A program made the position numbers and the translations under genes. A DNA stretch of 64,000 bases from a virus. The stretch's first letter is position 1. Each line of letters starts with the position of its first letter. Shown here in pieces: positions 1 through 10,045 of the stretch. Under the pieces are notes generated by a model, which saw only the letters and a program-made list of their open reading frames with translations, was not told the DNA's origin and searched no databases. The stretch is from positions 28,256 through 92,255 of the IMG/VR virus record IMGVR_UViG_3300028829_004116; one strand, given 5' to 3'.

Positions 1-1
1 G

Positions 2-3000
2 GACATACATGGATTAGAATATGTATATGAAGGAAGGTATTACGGCTATAATGCTAAGGTTATTACTGGCGATAAACCTAACGGATTTACAACTTTAGAC
101 TTTGAACCCGAATCTTCCTACTATTCAAACTCTCATATTTTAAATTCACTTAAAGGAAATTTATTAGTATATAGGACTATCTTTGAAGGTAAGATAGAAT
201 CAACAGAAACTAAGGTTGAACAGGGTCAATTTAAATATGAGATAACTGGTAGAGATGTAATAGGCGACCTTTTAAATACTGCTGTAAATACCAATTATAC
301 TTATTCCGATGAATTCGTTTATAGTACAATGAACCCCTTTAATGAAAATTATACAGACATAGGAAGAAATGTTAGTAGTATTTCAGGTGCAGTAGTAACA
401 GCCGATGGTGCGCCTAATGTAAATTTTGGAGATGTTCTTTATCTTAAGGGAACTCATGGTAGTTTAGACCCTTCTTATTATTTACTTGGTGTTGTAAAAA
501 GTGTAAGTGGGAATGATATTACCTTAGTTAAGGATTGCTATATACGCAAACACACTACCTTCGTTGGAGATACAACATTAGCCACTGATATATACAAGGC
601 GAGAAGGAGTGTATTGGCAGGTAAGACATTAGAAACTTCTCTTAGAAATACCGACAGGGCCACGACTTTAATAGGTAGTGCTGATAAAGGGGCGGTATTT
701 ACAACTGGAAAATATTTTGATTACGGAACTGCGTATGCCGATAATGGTAAATTAAATACAATTACAAGTAGGACAATAGAAGGCTGTACTTTTAGTAATA
801 CTTCAACAACCATAACAACACCTGCGGATGGAACTGCTGATTTAATAGCAGGAATGTTAGTAAGGGGAACGGGCATTCCTGATAAAGCAACCATTGTTAG
901 TATAACAAATACAACTACTTTCACCTTATCGGCTAATACAACTTCTGCTTCTGCAACAGGGGGCAACTCTTTAATTTTTGGAGACTTAAATGGTTTTGAA
1001 ATTAATAATTTAATTACAACAATTAGTGATGATACCGATTATACCGACTCACCAATTGCTTTTGATTTTCACTATAATACTATTTCTTCTATGGTTGACT
1101 TTCCGGTATTAAGTGAAGTAGACACAAAGGATGGATTAACACAGTTTGAGATAGGTTATGTTTCCCCTATTGTTGTAGGTAGAATAGAAACAGATAATTT
1201 ATTAGATACCTTTATTGAAAGTAGCGATACCGCACAAGCGAGTAGAAAGAATAATAGTATTTATTTAATTAACGGACAGGGTATGCCTCTCGGTGGTTTC
1301 TTACATTTACTTGGTGGTGAAGTTAATACTGATAAATCGCCCAAGACATTTAATAATGACTTTGAAGAGGACCCTACATTAAATGGAACAGTTAATAGTC
1401 AATATGCTTTAAGATTTAATTCACCTATTTGGAGATATGTAAATAAGTGTTTTGGTAGATTAACCAGAAATCTTGCTACTAAAATAACAAGTGCTAACAC
1501 TACTTATCCATTTCACTACAATGACTACTATGAAAAGGTAAGTAATTATCATTTTTATGCTTCCGGCTACAAAGCAAGTGTTGGTAGAATACCTACGGCT
1601 GATGAACATAAGGATGATACAGATGCCGATAAACCTTACAGGATAGAACTACCGACAGAAAGAACCGGTCTTTTACCAGCAGTAGGTTCGAGGTCATACG
1701 ATATTACCCGCTATCCTGATAATTTTAATACTTCTGAAAATCACTACGGAAGAAGGTTAGAAATTGACGACACCGGAATTAGTATGGTTGATAGATATAA
1801 GGCTACATATGAATTATATGATAACGATAGTGGCCCTTTACATATTTTTTCCATAGGTGACATTTACCCTGAAAGTAAAAAGAACCCTAATAATATAGGA
1901 TTTACCGAAGGAACTTACAGTAGAAGTATTGCTGACTACGGAGTTGTTTTTAAAGGGCAACCCAAAGGTGCTGAAGTGGTTCTTAGCCATACTAATTGGT
2001 CTGGAGTTTCTACTATTAAAAATAGATTAAACGATGATTATTTTTATCAACCTATTGAATCTTCTAAAGGTGATTTAAAAAGAATGAACCTTGTAAGATT
2101 AACTGATGTTACTTATGACATGATGATGAATGAAGTAGACTATGAAAATTACAAATTTGATAATTTTGGTGGACCTAAAACACATCAAATTATTAGTGAA
2201 CAAATTACCAAAAATAGTCACATAATTAAAAGTTTTACTGAATCAGGATTTAGTCCGATTGACATTACACTTACTTCTAATATTTCAGCAGGAACTACTA
2301 TTGCAGTAAATGATGATGGCTGGTTTGACACTGGAGGTAATTATATATATACTCTCTATACTGACCCTTTTGATTCATATTCAGCAAATAGCGCACACAA
2401 TGATTTTGATTACGGAGTCCCATTATTAATAGGGCAGGTTGCGAGTGTAAGTAATAATACTATTACTATTCCTGCTATAAGTGTTTCTCACCCAGCAGTA
2501 GGTTATACTTCCGGTTCAAAACTTTATGTTACAGTTAAGTTAGCCGCAGAAAGCGCAACTACAAATACTTTAAGTATTTCTGGAAATAATAGACAGCAAT
2601 TTCCTATAATAAAGGTAACAGAAGTAGATAATGGTGATGGTGTAATGGACCATAATTACAATACAACTATGGCTTTAGTTAATGTTGGTGACGGAAATAC
2701 TACCGGTCCGGACCTCGATGCCGGTGATGGTGATATTGCTGAAGAAAATAGATTCCCACTTAATGTTGATAATGGTACTATTGCTGCAACACTTCACGAT
2801 ATTAACGGCATTGTTAAACTTCCTTATATTCCTGATTCCATAACAGATGGAAGTCATTTTAACGGTAATAATGGACTCGAAACAACTACTGGAACTAATA
2901 CCCATATGTTTAGATGGAATTTTGATGCTAACTTTAATGGTGCTGTAATGACTATTACAAATGGAAAGGCTTTAGATTTTTTCCAATCAAACGGGCAGGG

Positions 3001-5293
3001 TAAAATGTGGTTTAACGGTACTACAATGGATATAGGTGCTGTTACAACTTCACAAGTATTTAGCCTTACGGTTGGTTCGGACAGCAGTTATAATCAAGTA
3101 ACATTGAGATTAACAAATGTAACTAATACGGCATTAACCTTTGCTACTGACACGGGGAGTACAAGTCCCGGTTGGTCTAATTCGGATGAAACAAATTGTG
3201 TATTAACAATAAAAGGTCACTCTACAACAGTGAGTAAATCTGCACAGAGATTATTCCCAATAAGAGCAATACAGGACAGCAAACATGGAGGTGCATTTAC
3301 ATTTAAAAATATGCACCCAGTTATTTTAGACATACCTACCTATTCTGGAAATACAGGGTCCGACGCATTAGGAACAAGTATTGAATGTAAGGCTACTGGT
3401 GCTATTATTACAGAAGAACCTGAAAGTATTTCACATTTTTCTATACAAGTAGGTGGGTTTAAACATGATGAAAGCGTATATGATGTAGACGGATTAGAAA
3501 TTTTAGTTCATAACGATTCAACAAGTAGTTCTGCTACCCCCGGAATATATGAAAATAATATTGGTGGAACAAATTTTGCTGGAGTAAGACCGATAGAAGT
3601 TTTATTCAAACCATTTATAGATGTATCAGATTTCACAGTAACAACACATGCCGATGATGCTAGTTTAAAAACTACTGAAAAGATTTTATCTACTAATATG
3701 AAGGTAGATGTTTTAGATTATAACGCCGGTAGCGGCACTAATGAATGGTTATGTTATTCTAATAATTTGACAGGTTACTATTTATATGGAAATAATAAAT
3801 TATATAAAATTATTTCTCACACTGTTGCTAAAGACTCTACAACATTTAAACATTATTTAAAAATAGATAATACCAATATTGCCAGCACAGGTCCTACGGT
3901 AGCCGCTACCCCAAGTGGTAATTTAACTCTTATGAAAATTAATCAAACCTGTACTTACGATTATTCACCTAAAGAAATACAATTAAATAAGCCTTCTTAT
4001 CTTTACACTAAAAAACCCGGACATGATAAAATGACAGATAAAGTACCTTCAGCACTTGATATAAGAGGTGGAAAGGAAATTCTTAATGGTGGATATTATT
4101 TAAGTGGTATCGCAAGGGGAGGTATTGAATCTTTATATACTGTAATTGAACCTGATGGCACTGGAGGTAGTTATTTAATACCTCGGACAAATTCTGATAT
4201 TTCATTTACAAATAGTTTTTCAATTAATAGCGAACATTCAGTGTATATAACTGACGGTATTAATTCACTAAGAACTTCTATGTTTGTAAGTAATAATAAG
4301 TCGTTGTCATTTACAGATATGAAAGAGATGAAAGGCACACCTTCTATCGGAAGTATTTTTACTATTACTACTAACCAAAATCCAGACTTTAAACCTGAAT
4401 CAATTAGTATCTGCGCCCCGTTTAAAGTCGTGAGAGAAGCAGAAGAAATTGCCGATGATATTTTATCTAAGGTTGGATTACCGTATAATAAATCAGATAA
4501 TACCGACAGATATTATTTAGCGGCAAATTACACAGGAGAGAATGCTCTTACTGCCACTAATAATGCCTTATCATTTAAAGGTTTAAAATTAAAAACAGCA
4601 GGGCAGGATATAATTATTACCAGTGATGAAGATGAAAAGGATTATAGAGATATTGTTTTTGATGAAGATGATGATAAATATTCTATCATTAGTATTAAAA
4701 AGGACAAAACTCTCTATGATAGATTTAACAAAGTAATTTTATACGGAGATGGAGTTAGAGGGTTTGCTTCTAATTACAGAGATATTAAAAAACGCAATAG
4801 AGAATATGTTAAAGAAGTCTACGACTTTTCAATTGTAGATTCAAAACAAGTACAAGAAAAGGCAATTAAATTATTAAAATTATTTACAAATTTACAGGAA
4901 GCCGTTGAGATTGAAGTTGGCAATAGAATACCTTTCTTAGAATCAGGACATATAGTTACAGTTAGTTTCCCAACTGAGGGTATTGATAGAGGGGAATATG
5001 TGGTAATAGAAGTTAATAGAGAAATGGCCTACCCCGTTAAAATACTGCTTGGACAATATAATAGAGATTTAGCAAATACATTTTCCATGTTACTTTCGGA
5101 AACACGCAATTTACAAGGGAGGTCTAAGCAAAAAGTTTATACGAGTGTGACCTCTCCTAATGTTGATATACAAGCGATGAAGGTGAAATTAGTTAGGGCG
5201 AGCATAACTAAAACAACACAAGCAACTGCCAGTAGTGGTTCAACATTAGGATTAACAAAGGGATTAGGTTTAGATTCGGGGATGGGACTATGA
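2..5293 (+). CDS. Tail hub / baseplate-like protein, 5'-partial
   Basis: The frame is open from base 2, so the gene begins outside the window; the first in-frame ATG (329) is internal. At least 1763 residues are encoded. The start of the visible part holds a short segment (FKYEITGRDVIGDLLN) and the C-terminal 250 residues hold a segment (IPFLESGHIVTVSFP, then YPVKILLGQYNRDL) that resemble the ends of phage late-control-D/gp27-type hub proteins. The long middle is rich in Thr, Ser, Asn and Gly, as in beta-rich insertions. I infer a tail hub or baseplate protein with large inserted domains. The next gene overlaps its stop by four bases (ATGA). The class (structural tail protein) is firmer than the exact subunit. 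Confidence 0.65.
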   Translation, partial: DIHGLEYVYEGRYYGYNAKVITGDKPNGFTTLDFEPESSYYSNSHILNSLKGNLLVYRTIFEGKIESTETKVEQGQFKYEITGRDVIGDLLNTAVNTNYTYSDEFVYSTMNPFNENYTDIGRNVSSISGAVVTADGAPNVNFGDVLYLKGTHGSLDPSYYLLGVVKSVSGNDITLVKDCYIRKHTTFVGDTTLATDIYKARRSVLAGKTLETSLRNTDRATTLIGSADKGAVFTTGKYFDYGTAYADNGKLNTITSRTIEGCTFSNTSTTITTPADGTADLIAGMLVRGTGIPDKATIVSITNTTTFTLSANTTSASATGGNSLIFGDLNGFEINNLITTISDDTDYTDSPIAFDFHYNTISSMVDFPVLSEVDTKDGLTQFEIGYVSPIVVGRIETDNLLDTFIESSDTAQASRKNNSIYLINGQGMPLGGFLHLLGGEVNTDKSPKTFNNDFEEDPTLNGTVNSQYALRFNSPIWRYVNKCFGRLTRNLATKITSANTTYPFHYNDYYEKVSNYHFYASGYKASVGRIPTADEHKDDTDADKPYRIELPTERTGLLPAVGSRSYDITRYPDNFNTSENHYGRRLEIDDTGISMVDRYKATYELYDNDSGPLHIFSIGDIYPESKKNPNNIGFTEGTYSRSIADYGVVFKGQPKGAEVVLSHTNWSGVSTIKNRLNDDYFYQPIESSKGDLKRMNLVRLTDVTYDMMMNEVDYENYKFDNFGGPKTHQIISEQITKNSHIIKSFTESGFSPIDITLTSNISAGTTIAVNDDGWFDTGGNYIYTLYTDPFDSYSANSAHNDFDYGVPLLIGQVASVSNNTITIPAISVSHPAVGYTSGSKLYVTVKLAAESATTNTLSISGNNRQQFPIIKVTEVDNGDGVMDHNYNTTMALVNVGDGNTTGPDLDAGDGDIAEENRFPLNVDNGTIAATLHDINGIVKLPYIPDSITDGSHFNGNNGLETTTGTNTHMFRWNFDANFNGAVMTITNGKALDFFQSNGQGKMWFNGTTMDIGAVTTSQVFSLTVGSDSSYNQVTLRLTNVTNTALTFATDTGSTSPGWSNSDETNCVLTIKGHSTTVSKSAQRLFPIRAIQDSKHGGAFTFKNMHPVILDIPTYSGNTGSDALGTSIECKATGAIITEEPESISHFSIQVGGFKHDESVYDVDGLEILVHNDSTSSSATPGIYENNIGGTNFAGVRPIEVLFKPFIDVSDFTVTTHADDASLKTTEKILSTNMKVDVLDYNAGSGTNEWLCYSNNLTGYYLYGNNKLYKIISHTVAKDSTTFKHYLKIDNTNIASTGPTVAATPSGNLTLMKINQTCTYDYSPKEIQLNKPSYLYTKKPGHDKMTDKVPSALDIRGGKEILNGGYYLSGIARGGIESLYTVIEPDGTGGSYLIPRTNSDISFTNSFSINSEHSVYITDGINSLRTSMFVSNNKSLSFTDMKEMKGTPSIGSIFTITTNQNPDFKPESISICAPFKVVREAEEIADDILSKVGLPYNKSDNTDRYYLAANYTGENALTATNNALSFKGLKLKTAGQDIIITSDEDEKDYRDIVFDEDDDKYSIISIKKDKTLYDRFNKVILYGDGVRGFASNYRDIKKRNREYVKEVYDFSIVDSKQVQEKAIKLLKLFTNLQEAVEIEVGNRIPFLESGHIVTVSFPTEGIDRGEYVVIEVNREMAYPVKILLGQYNRDLANTFSMLLSETRNLQGRSKQKVYTSVTSPNVDIQAMKVKLVRASITKTTQATASSGSTLGLTKGLGLDSGMGL

Positions 5294-5634
5294 TTACAAA
5301 ACAAGCAAGGGCTACAATAAAAGCAGATGTAATTTCTACATACACTCATTTTGAAGTAGGAACAGGTGGAGATTCTACAAACCCTAATGCTAATTCCTTA
5401 GACGCACCTTTAGCAAACAGGGCTACTGTAACTTCTGTTTCAAGTGGCGAATCCTCAGTAGATTTTTCTTTTACAGTTCAAGGTTCTACATTTGTAGGAC
5501 ACACGATTAAAGAAGTAGGAATCTTTTCAGCATCAACGGGTGGTAATATGTTGTTAAGAGTTAATTACGATGGCATTGGGCCATTAACATCACTCGATGA
5601 AATAGAATTTATTATAACAGTGGAAGTGGACTAA
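5290..5634 (+). CDS. Small tail-fibre-associated protein
   Basis: This 114-residue protein starts at an ATGA overlap with the hub gene. It contains a VGTGGDST segment, a FSFTVQGSTFVGHTIKEVG segment and then GGNMLLRVNYDG. This arrangement resembles the short beta-rich proteins that precede tail fibres in tailed viruses, including haloarchaeal ones. Its place between the hub and the long fibre gene supports a tail-tip or fibre-attachment role. The function is inferred; I see no catalytic motif. Confidence 0.55.
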   Translation: MITKQARATIKADVISTYTHFEVGTGGDSTNPNANSLDAPLANRATVTSVSSGESSVDFSFTVQGSTFVGHTIKEVGIFSASTGGNMLLRVNYDGIGPLTSLDEIEFIITVEVD

Positions 5635-7952
5635 TGACAATAACGACAGCAAATCAAAAAGGAATAACAACTTTGGGTGGAACCAGCGGTTTAGTAGACC
5701 AAACAGATAAAATGCACAGTGGACTTATAAAGGCTTTAGAGGTATTTGGACAGGGTAGAAAAATTATGGGACACGCTGGATTTGAAATATATGATTCGGG
5801 TTCCTATGTGGGTTATAGACTTAAACAACCTATACACTTTTTAGATTTAGGTCGCCATGTTACATATGAAACAAATTTAGAAGTTTCATATACTTCTCAA
5901 CAAAGAGATGCTAATTATGATAAATATGATTGGGTTGTATTAGTTCCTAATCATGGTGGTAATCCTGCACTTCTTATTGTTCCGGGGACTCTCGACGGTG
6001 CTAACGCTTTAGTTTCGGATATAACAGAAGGTTGTATTCCCGTTGCTTTGATTAAGGTTCCTGCTGGAACAGATACCGACGATACCACCGGTTATCAAGC
6101 ACAGTTATATACATTTAATAATCGTCGCCAAGATTTATCACTTGGATATGATGACGGGGCAACGCCACCTTATTATAAAAATACATTAACTGCTATTTCA
6201 TCCGCAGGAGGAACTACTTTTACTAATACTATTGGAGATTTAATTTTTGACAATACAGATGTTAACGACCAAATTGTTATGAGATTAGGAACTGATACTA
6301 CTGCTACCGCTTTTGAAGTTAGAAACGATTCCGACACAGCCGCTTTTAAAGTTAATGGTTTATCCGCTACTGATGTTGTAGGTAATTTAGTTGTCACACA
6401 GGGTTCAGCAGGTGGACAAATAGCACTTAAGATTGATAATGATGATGTTGATAAAGTTGCTTTAGGTATTGAAGCCGCAAATACAACTGCTAATGTTTTA
6501 GATATTACTGCTAATGCTTTGACTACCGGTGCGGTTATTAAAAGTTCTTCGACGGCATTAACTACTGGGGCGGCTATTGATTTAATTTCTACTTCTACAC
6601 CTGCTGATGGTAGTGGTTCTACACCCCACACTTTTAAAACTACTCAAGCGGGAACTGGAACTCATACAGTAAAGGGGCTACTTGTAGATGTAAATAAAAC
6701 CGGAGTTACGGATAATGGGAAAACAACTACTCTTACTGGAATACATTTAGATGTTGATGATACGGCTACAAATAATTCAGTAGGAACAGTAACTATGACA
6801 GGTTTAGATATAGATGTGAACTCGGCTAGTGATACTGGAACCATAAAAAACATTGGATTAGATGTAGAGGTTGCAGGGGCAGATACTAATTATGCCGCTT
6901 TATTTAATGGTGGTAATGTTGGTATTGGGACAACAGCACCAGAAAGAGCATTAGAAATAGAAGCCGCTTCAAACCCCGGAATTAGATTACAAGAAACGGG
7001 TCAATCGGGATATTTAGAGATGTTTGGTTTAGCAGATAGCCAAGCACAGATTAAAGCCACTAACGCAACTTCGGGAGAAACATGTAGTCTTGATATAGAT
7101 GTATCAACTGTATCGGGTAATAATCAAGTAATAAGATTTTTCCGTAATGCTAATACATCTTCTGCTGGTATTATCCAAGTTCACGACCCCGGAGAAGTAA
7201 CAACAACTTTAGCAGTTGTAGCCGCTAATGGAAAGACCTCGATAGGAAGTGGAACAGTTGATGCTAATTCAATGCTAACAGTCGAAGGGGCAATTTCTTT
7301 AGATGAAATAGGAGTTGCACCTACTAATACTGCTGATAGAGCGCAACTATATGCAATACAGGGAGATAGACATTTGCGTTATGTAGATGGTGCTGGTGTT
7401 GATTTACCTATATTATTAGGAGGAAAACATTCTATTTGGATTCCCGCAGAAGCAATTAGTCCGAGAAGTAATGCTGGTTGTGGTGCTTTGGCTACAACAG
7501 CCGCCGCTACAAATGGAAGACCTGATATTAGAGCATTACCTTTTGATAAAGATTCAGATGAACATGGACAATTTACAATAGCGATGCCCGCTACTTGGAA
7601 TGGAGGAACTGTGACAGCACAATTTTATTGGACTTCAACTTCTTCAACAACTTCCCATGATGTAACTTGGGCTATTCAAGGTGTTTCTTTAGCAAATGAT
7701 AATCCAATTGACACCGCTTTTGGAACTGCCGTGGTTAAACACGATACAGTAATAGCGGCTAAAGACCTTCATATTAGTGGTGAAACAGGTGCAATAACTG
7801 TTGCAGGTGCAGGTGCAGGAGAATTAGTTTGTTTTCAAGTTTATCGAGATGTTGATGGAAACGGAACTGCCGCTAATGATGATTTAAATGTTGATGCTTT
7901 ATTAATGGGAGTTAAAATATTTTATACTATTTCAAGAGGAAATGAGTCGTGA
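5634..7952 (+). CDS. Tail fibre / receptor-binding protein
   Basis: This 772-residue protein starts where the previous gene stops. The N-terminal 150 residues look like a virion attachment domain. Residues about 200-430 are repetitive and rich in Thr, Ala, Asp and Val, with short strands of the kind seen in triple-stranded beta fibres. Around residue 430 is NVGIGTTAPERALEIEAAS, a phrase common in phage fibre and spike proteins, and a globular C-terminal part follows. I infer a tail fibre that contacts the host surface. The Thr- and Ala-rich codons produce a long open frame on the opposite strand, which is not a gene. Confidence 0.65.
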   Translation: MTITTANQKGITTLGGTSGLVDQTDKMHSGLIKALEVFGQGRKIMGHAGFEIYDSGSYVGYRLKQPIHFLDLGRHVTYETNLEVSYTSQQRDANYDKYDWVVLVPNHGGNPALLIVPGTLDGANALVSDITEGCIPVALIKVPAGTDTDDTTGYQAQLYTFNNRRQDLSLGYDDGATPPYYKNTLTAISSAGGTTFTNTIGDLIFDNTDVNDQIVMRLGTDTTATAFEVRNDSDTAAFKVNGLSATDVVGNLVVTQGSAGGQIALKIDNDDVDKVALGIEAANTTANVLDITANALTTGAVIKSSSTALTTGAAIDLISTSTPADGSGSTPHTFKTTQAGTGTHTVKGLLVDVNKTGVTDNGKTTTLTGIHLDVDDTATNNSVGTVTMTGLDIDVNSASDTGTIKNIGLDVEVAGADTNYAALFNGGNVGIGTTAPERALEIEAASNPGIRLQETGQSGYLEMFGLADSQAQIKATNATSGETCSLDIDVSTVSGNNQVIRFFRNANTSSAGIIQVHDPGEVTTTLAVVAANGKTSIGSGTVDANSMLTVEGAISLDEIGVAPTNTADRAQLYAIQGDRHLRYVDGAGVDLPILLGGKHSIWIPAEAISPRSNAGCGALATTAAATNGRPDIRALPFDKDSDEHGQFTIAMPATWNGGTVTAQFYWTSTSSTTSHDVTWAIQGVSLANDNPIDTAFGTAVVKHDTVIAAKDLHISGETGAITVAGAGAGELVCFQVYRDVDGNGTAANDDLNVDALLMGVKIFYTISRGNES

Positions 7953-8418
7953 TACTATGTTTGGTAGAACAGTAAATGGGTTTGGTTCTTATGCAAATAG
8001 AACAGTAGCGGTTTCAGCAGTATCGGATATTTACAGTGAAGATGATATTGGAACAGGTGCAACAGGTGATGGTAATAGTAAGTTCACTAAAACCGTAGGA
8101 GGTTCTGCAACACATAATCAAAGGGTATTAGAACCATTAGAGGTTTCAGGAGGACAAGCAGTTACAGTTGGATTAAATGGTGAATGGACTGGAACGGAAA
8201 CTTCTATAAGTTGGTCTATATTAGAACTGGATAATGGTGCGGGTTTAGTTACTGGTATTTCTCCATCAAGCGGAACATCGGCAGGTTTTGACCCAGTATT
8301 TACAATAGCAGGTGGTAATCAACAAGGTAATCAGGCACTTTATCAACTTACATTACAGGTAGTAAATAGCGGTGGAACTACAACTAAAAATTGGGATTTT
8401 ATAATACTCGTTCCGTGA
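7942..8418 (+). CDS. Probable tail-fibre accessory (beta-sandwich-like) protein
   Basis: This 158-residue protein overlaps the fibre gene by 11 bases. Residues 60-158 look like an Ig-like beta sandwich rich in Gly, Thr and Ser, with hydrophobic strands alternating with GTG/GTS turns, ending in WDFIILVP. There are no cysteines or membrane segments. Its position after the fibre suggests a fibre tip or decoration protein. The family is not recognised. Confidence 0.45.
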   Translation: MSRDTMFGRTVNGFGSYANRTVAVSAVSDIYSEDDIGTGATGDGNSKFTKTVGGSATHNQRVLEPLEVSGGQAVTVGLNGEWTGTETSISWSILELDNGAGLVTGISPSSGTSAGFDPVFTIAGGNQQGNQALYQLTLQVVNSGGTTTKNWDFIILVP

Positions 8419-8471
8419 TAATAGACAAATATTAAATAGTCGTTATTAGTTCGTTTATAATAGTGGTAGGC

Positions 8472-8681
8472 ATGTCTGATTTAGATGAAGTCCTTGAAAG
8501 AGATTCGGATGGTAAGATTAATTGGCTTGTCTCGAAAGTGAATGACATTGACACACGAGTTCACACTATTGAAACAAACCATTTATTTCACATGGAAAAA
8601 GACATGGCTATGTTACGAAAGGGAGTTTATCTTCTTGCCGCAATCGGTATTACATATTTAACGGGAGTACAATTACTATGA
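8472..8681 (+). CDS. Small protein with C-terminal membrane segment
   Basis: This protein has 69 residues from the ATG at 8472; a GTG at 8463 would add three residues. An acidic N-terminal half is followed by a hydrophobic segment near residues 47-69 (VYLLAAIGITYLTGVQLL) that can span a membrane. The 3' end overlaps the next membrane protein by four bases. The pair resembles holin or lysis-accessory genes placed after tail fibres, but this is inference. An AT-rich TATA-like stretch (TTTATAAT near 8453) lies just upstream. Confidence 0.5.
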   Translation: MSDLDEVLERDSDGKINWLVSKVNDIDTRVHTIETNHLFHMEKDMAMLRKGVYLLAAIGITYLTGVQLL

Positions 8682-9118
8682 AACAAACAAAAGATACATT
8701 TAATGACAGAATGGTTAAGCGAACAGTATTACCAGCAATTTATCTATGGCTTTTAGCCGCAGGTTCAGTAGTGGCTATGGGTATTTTAAAACCCGATGTA
8801 GTCTTGAATAACCTTGATGGGTTTATTGCTCTTATAGCAATTATTGGTGGAACTGCCGCCCCTGCTCTTTCAACAGTTTTGCGTATGTGGGAATCCGAAC
8901 AGACCATTGAGATTGATAATATGGGCGTTGAAATGGAACATGAGCGTGACCGTGATGCACTAAAGAAGCAACACTTAATTGACTTAGAAAAGGTTCAACA
9001 GAAGCATGAACACGCCCTACTTACTGCGGCTCAAGAGCATAAACATATTGTTGAGAAGCATAAAGAAACCATTGTTAAACTTACACCTATCCATAAGATG
9101 GGTGAAAATACGGAGTAA
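8678..9118 (+). CDS. Two-pass membrane protein with coiled coil (holin-like)
   Basis: The protein has 146 residues. Two hydrophobic segments lie at about residues 17-37 and 48-68, separated by a short turn. From about residue 75 it is a charged His-, Lys- and Glu-rich coiled coil (KKQHLIDLEKVQQKHEHALL). Two N-terminal membrane helices with a charged tail, at the end of a tail module and next to another small membrane protein, fit a holin or other membrane-disrupting late protein. I do not recognise a family. Confidence 0.5.
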   Translation: MKQTKDTFNDRMVKRTVLPAIYLWLLAAGSVVAMGILKPDVVLNNLDGFIALIAIIGGTAAPALSTVLRMWESEQTIEIDNMGVEMEHERDRDALKKQHLIDLEKVQQKHEHALLTAAQEHKHIVEKHKETIVKLTPIHKMGENTE

Positions 9119-9123
9119 TAAAT

Positions 9124-9267
9124 ATGTGGCGAGATACTTTAAAAAAGGATGCTGAAACTTATTTTAGAGAAAAAATTGCGGAGTATGAGCGCAGATTAAA
9201 AAGGGACCCGAAAGATGTTAAGGCTAAAAATGCCTTGAAATATTATAGAGAACAATTAGGTGAGTAA
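9124..9267 (+). CDS. 47-aa protein with variant N-terminal tag MWRDTLKK
   Basis: The gene runs from ATG 9124 to TAA 9265-9267. The N-terminus MWRDTLKKD is a variant of the M-x-W-x-D-I-L-K tag carried by many genes in this window. The rest is a charged helix (ERRLKRDPKDVKAKNALKYYREQLGE) like the short YYREQL motif of other phage miniproteins. The next gene starts directly after the stop (TAAATG). Confidence 0.6.
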   Translation: MWRDTLKKDAETYFREKIAEYERRLKRDPKDVKAKNALKYYREQLGE

Positions 9268-9381
9268 ATGACACGATGTAATTTTTTAGATACTTGGTTT
9301 GATGAACAGTCAAAGATAATAGATAAAAAAGAAGAGAAAACTAAGAAAGATTTTGTAACTGGAAAGGAGGTAAAAAAATGA
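9268..9381 (+). CDS. 37-aa hypothetical protein
   Basis: The short frame starts on the ATG immediately after the upstream stop and ends in an ATGA overlap with the next tagged gene. It is Lys- and Asp-rich with one aromatic patch (FLDTWFDEQ). The last codons contain the strong Shine-Dalgarno sequence GGAGG of the downstream gene, so this ORF may serve partly as a translational coupler. No function can be assigned. Confidence 0.4.
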   Translation: MTRCNFLDTWFDEQSKIIDKKEEKTKKDFVTGKEVKK

Positions 9382-9713
9382 GTTGGCAAGATATATTAAA
9401 AGTTCATCCCATGTCACTAAAAGTTATAGGTTCTGCTATAAGACAGGCAATTAGTAATCATTTAGAAGAAACGGGTAGAAAAGATGTGTATGAGTTTGAA
9501 GAAATTATAAAACTGTTTCCTAAATATTTAGAAATAACGGGACAAAAATCTAAAGCAAGGTTAAAAAATAAATTTGAAAAGATGGTGATGAGATATATTC
9601 CCGAAGGATATGGAAAATTAAAAGAATTATTAACCGATAAAAAAGGTTATGCTATACCGAGTTCTATTGAATCCGCAATTACCGGATGGAAAAAAATAGG
9701 TGAAAACGAATGA
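9378..9713 (+). CDS. Tagged protein, MSWQDILK family tag (111 aa)
   Basis: The gene is preceded by GGAGGT seven bases before the ATG. The N-terminus MSWQDILKVHP is the consensus form of the shared tag. The body is a helical, basic domain (residues 12-105) with no catalytic motif that I recognise. It overlaps the next tagged gene by four bases. Together with the 9124 and 9710 genes it forms a small outlying cluster of tagged genes at the end of the tail module. Confidence 0.7.
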   Translation: MSWQDILKVHPMSLKVIGSAIRQAISNHLEETGRKDVYEFEEIIKLFPKYLEITGQKSKARLKNKFEKMVMRYIPEGYGKLKELLTDKKGYAIPSSIESAITGWKKIGENE

Positions 9714-9886
9714 GTTGGCAGGACATTCTAAAATACAATCGAAAACATTATGTTCGTGCAGGTCGTAAGCATAATGACCCTAAAACAATTAGTGTTCATC
9801 AAAAAATTTTAGAAATAGTTAATGACCCTAATATTCCAAGAAGAGAATTAGGTGCAAGAATAAAACAAATTTTAGAAGAGGAATAA
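9710..9886 (+). CDS. Tagged 58-aa protein (MSWQDILK)
   Basis: The gene starts in an ATGA overlap with the preceding tagged gene and stops at 9884-9886. The tag MSWQDILKYNR is followed by a basic segment and a helical C-terminal half (RRELGARIKQILEEE). It is the last gene of the plus-strand late module; a terminator hairpin follows within 50 bases. Confidence 0.65.
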   Translation: MSWQDILKYNRKHYVRAGRKHNDPKTISVHQKILEIVNDPNIPRRELGARIKQILEEE

Positions 9887-9928
9887 CTTTAGGCTAAAAA
9901 ATCAAATCGAAAAATTTGCATAAAAAAA

Positions 9929-9954
9929 GCCCCGACCCCCTATGGGGCCGAGGC
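9929..9954. terminator. Hairpin terminator between convergent operons
   Basis: A G/C-rich imperfect hairpin (GCCCCGACCCCC, loop CTAT region, then GGGGCCGAGGC) is flanked on both sides by A7 runs, so it is followed by a T run when read on the minus strand. It sits where the plus-strand late genes (ending 9886) meet the minus-strand replication block (ending 10046), consistent with termination there. About 90 bases of AT-rich sequence to 10045 hold nothing else that I see. Confidence 0.65.
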
Positions 9955-10045
9955 CAAAAAAAGTATCTTTCTAACTGTTATCTTTCTTCATAGGGTATAT
10001 GACCCCCCGAAATTGAACAGAACATTTTTTTAGGTTGAAACTCAA

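Noticed and set aside
721-966. 81-codon frame opposite the tail-hub gene
   Set aside because: Antisense shadow of a Thr-rich segment without a ribosome site.
6173-6631. 152-codon open frame opposite the tail-fibre gene
   Set aside because: It is antisense to a Thr/Ala/Val-rich repetitive gene, which produces long opposite frames; hydrophobic low-complexity product, no ribosome site, wrong strand for the module.
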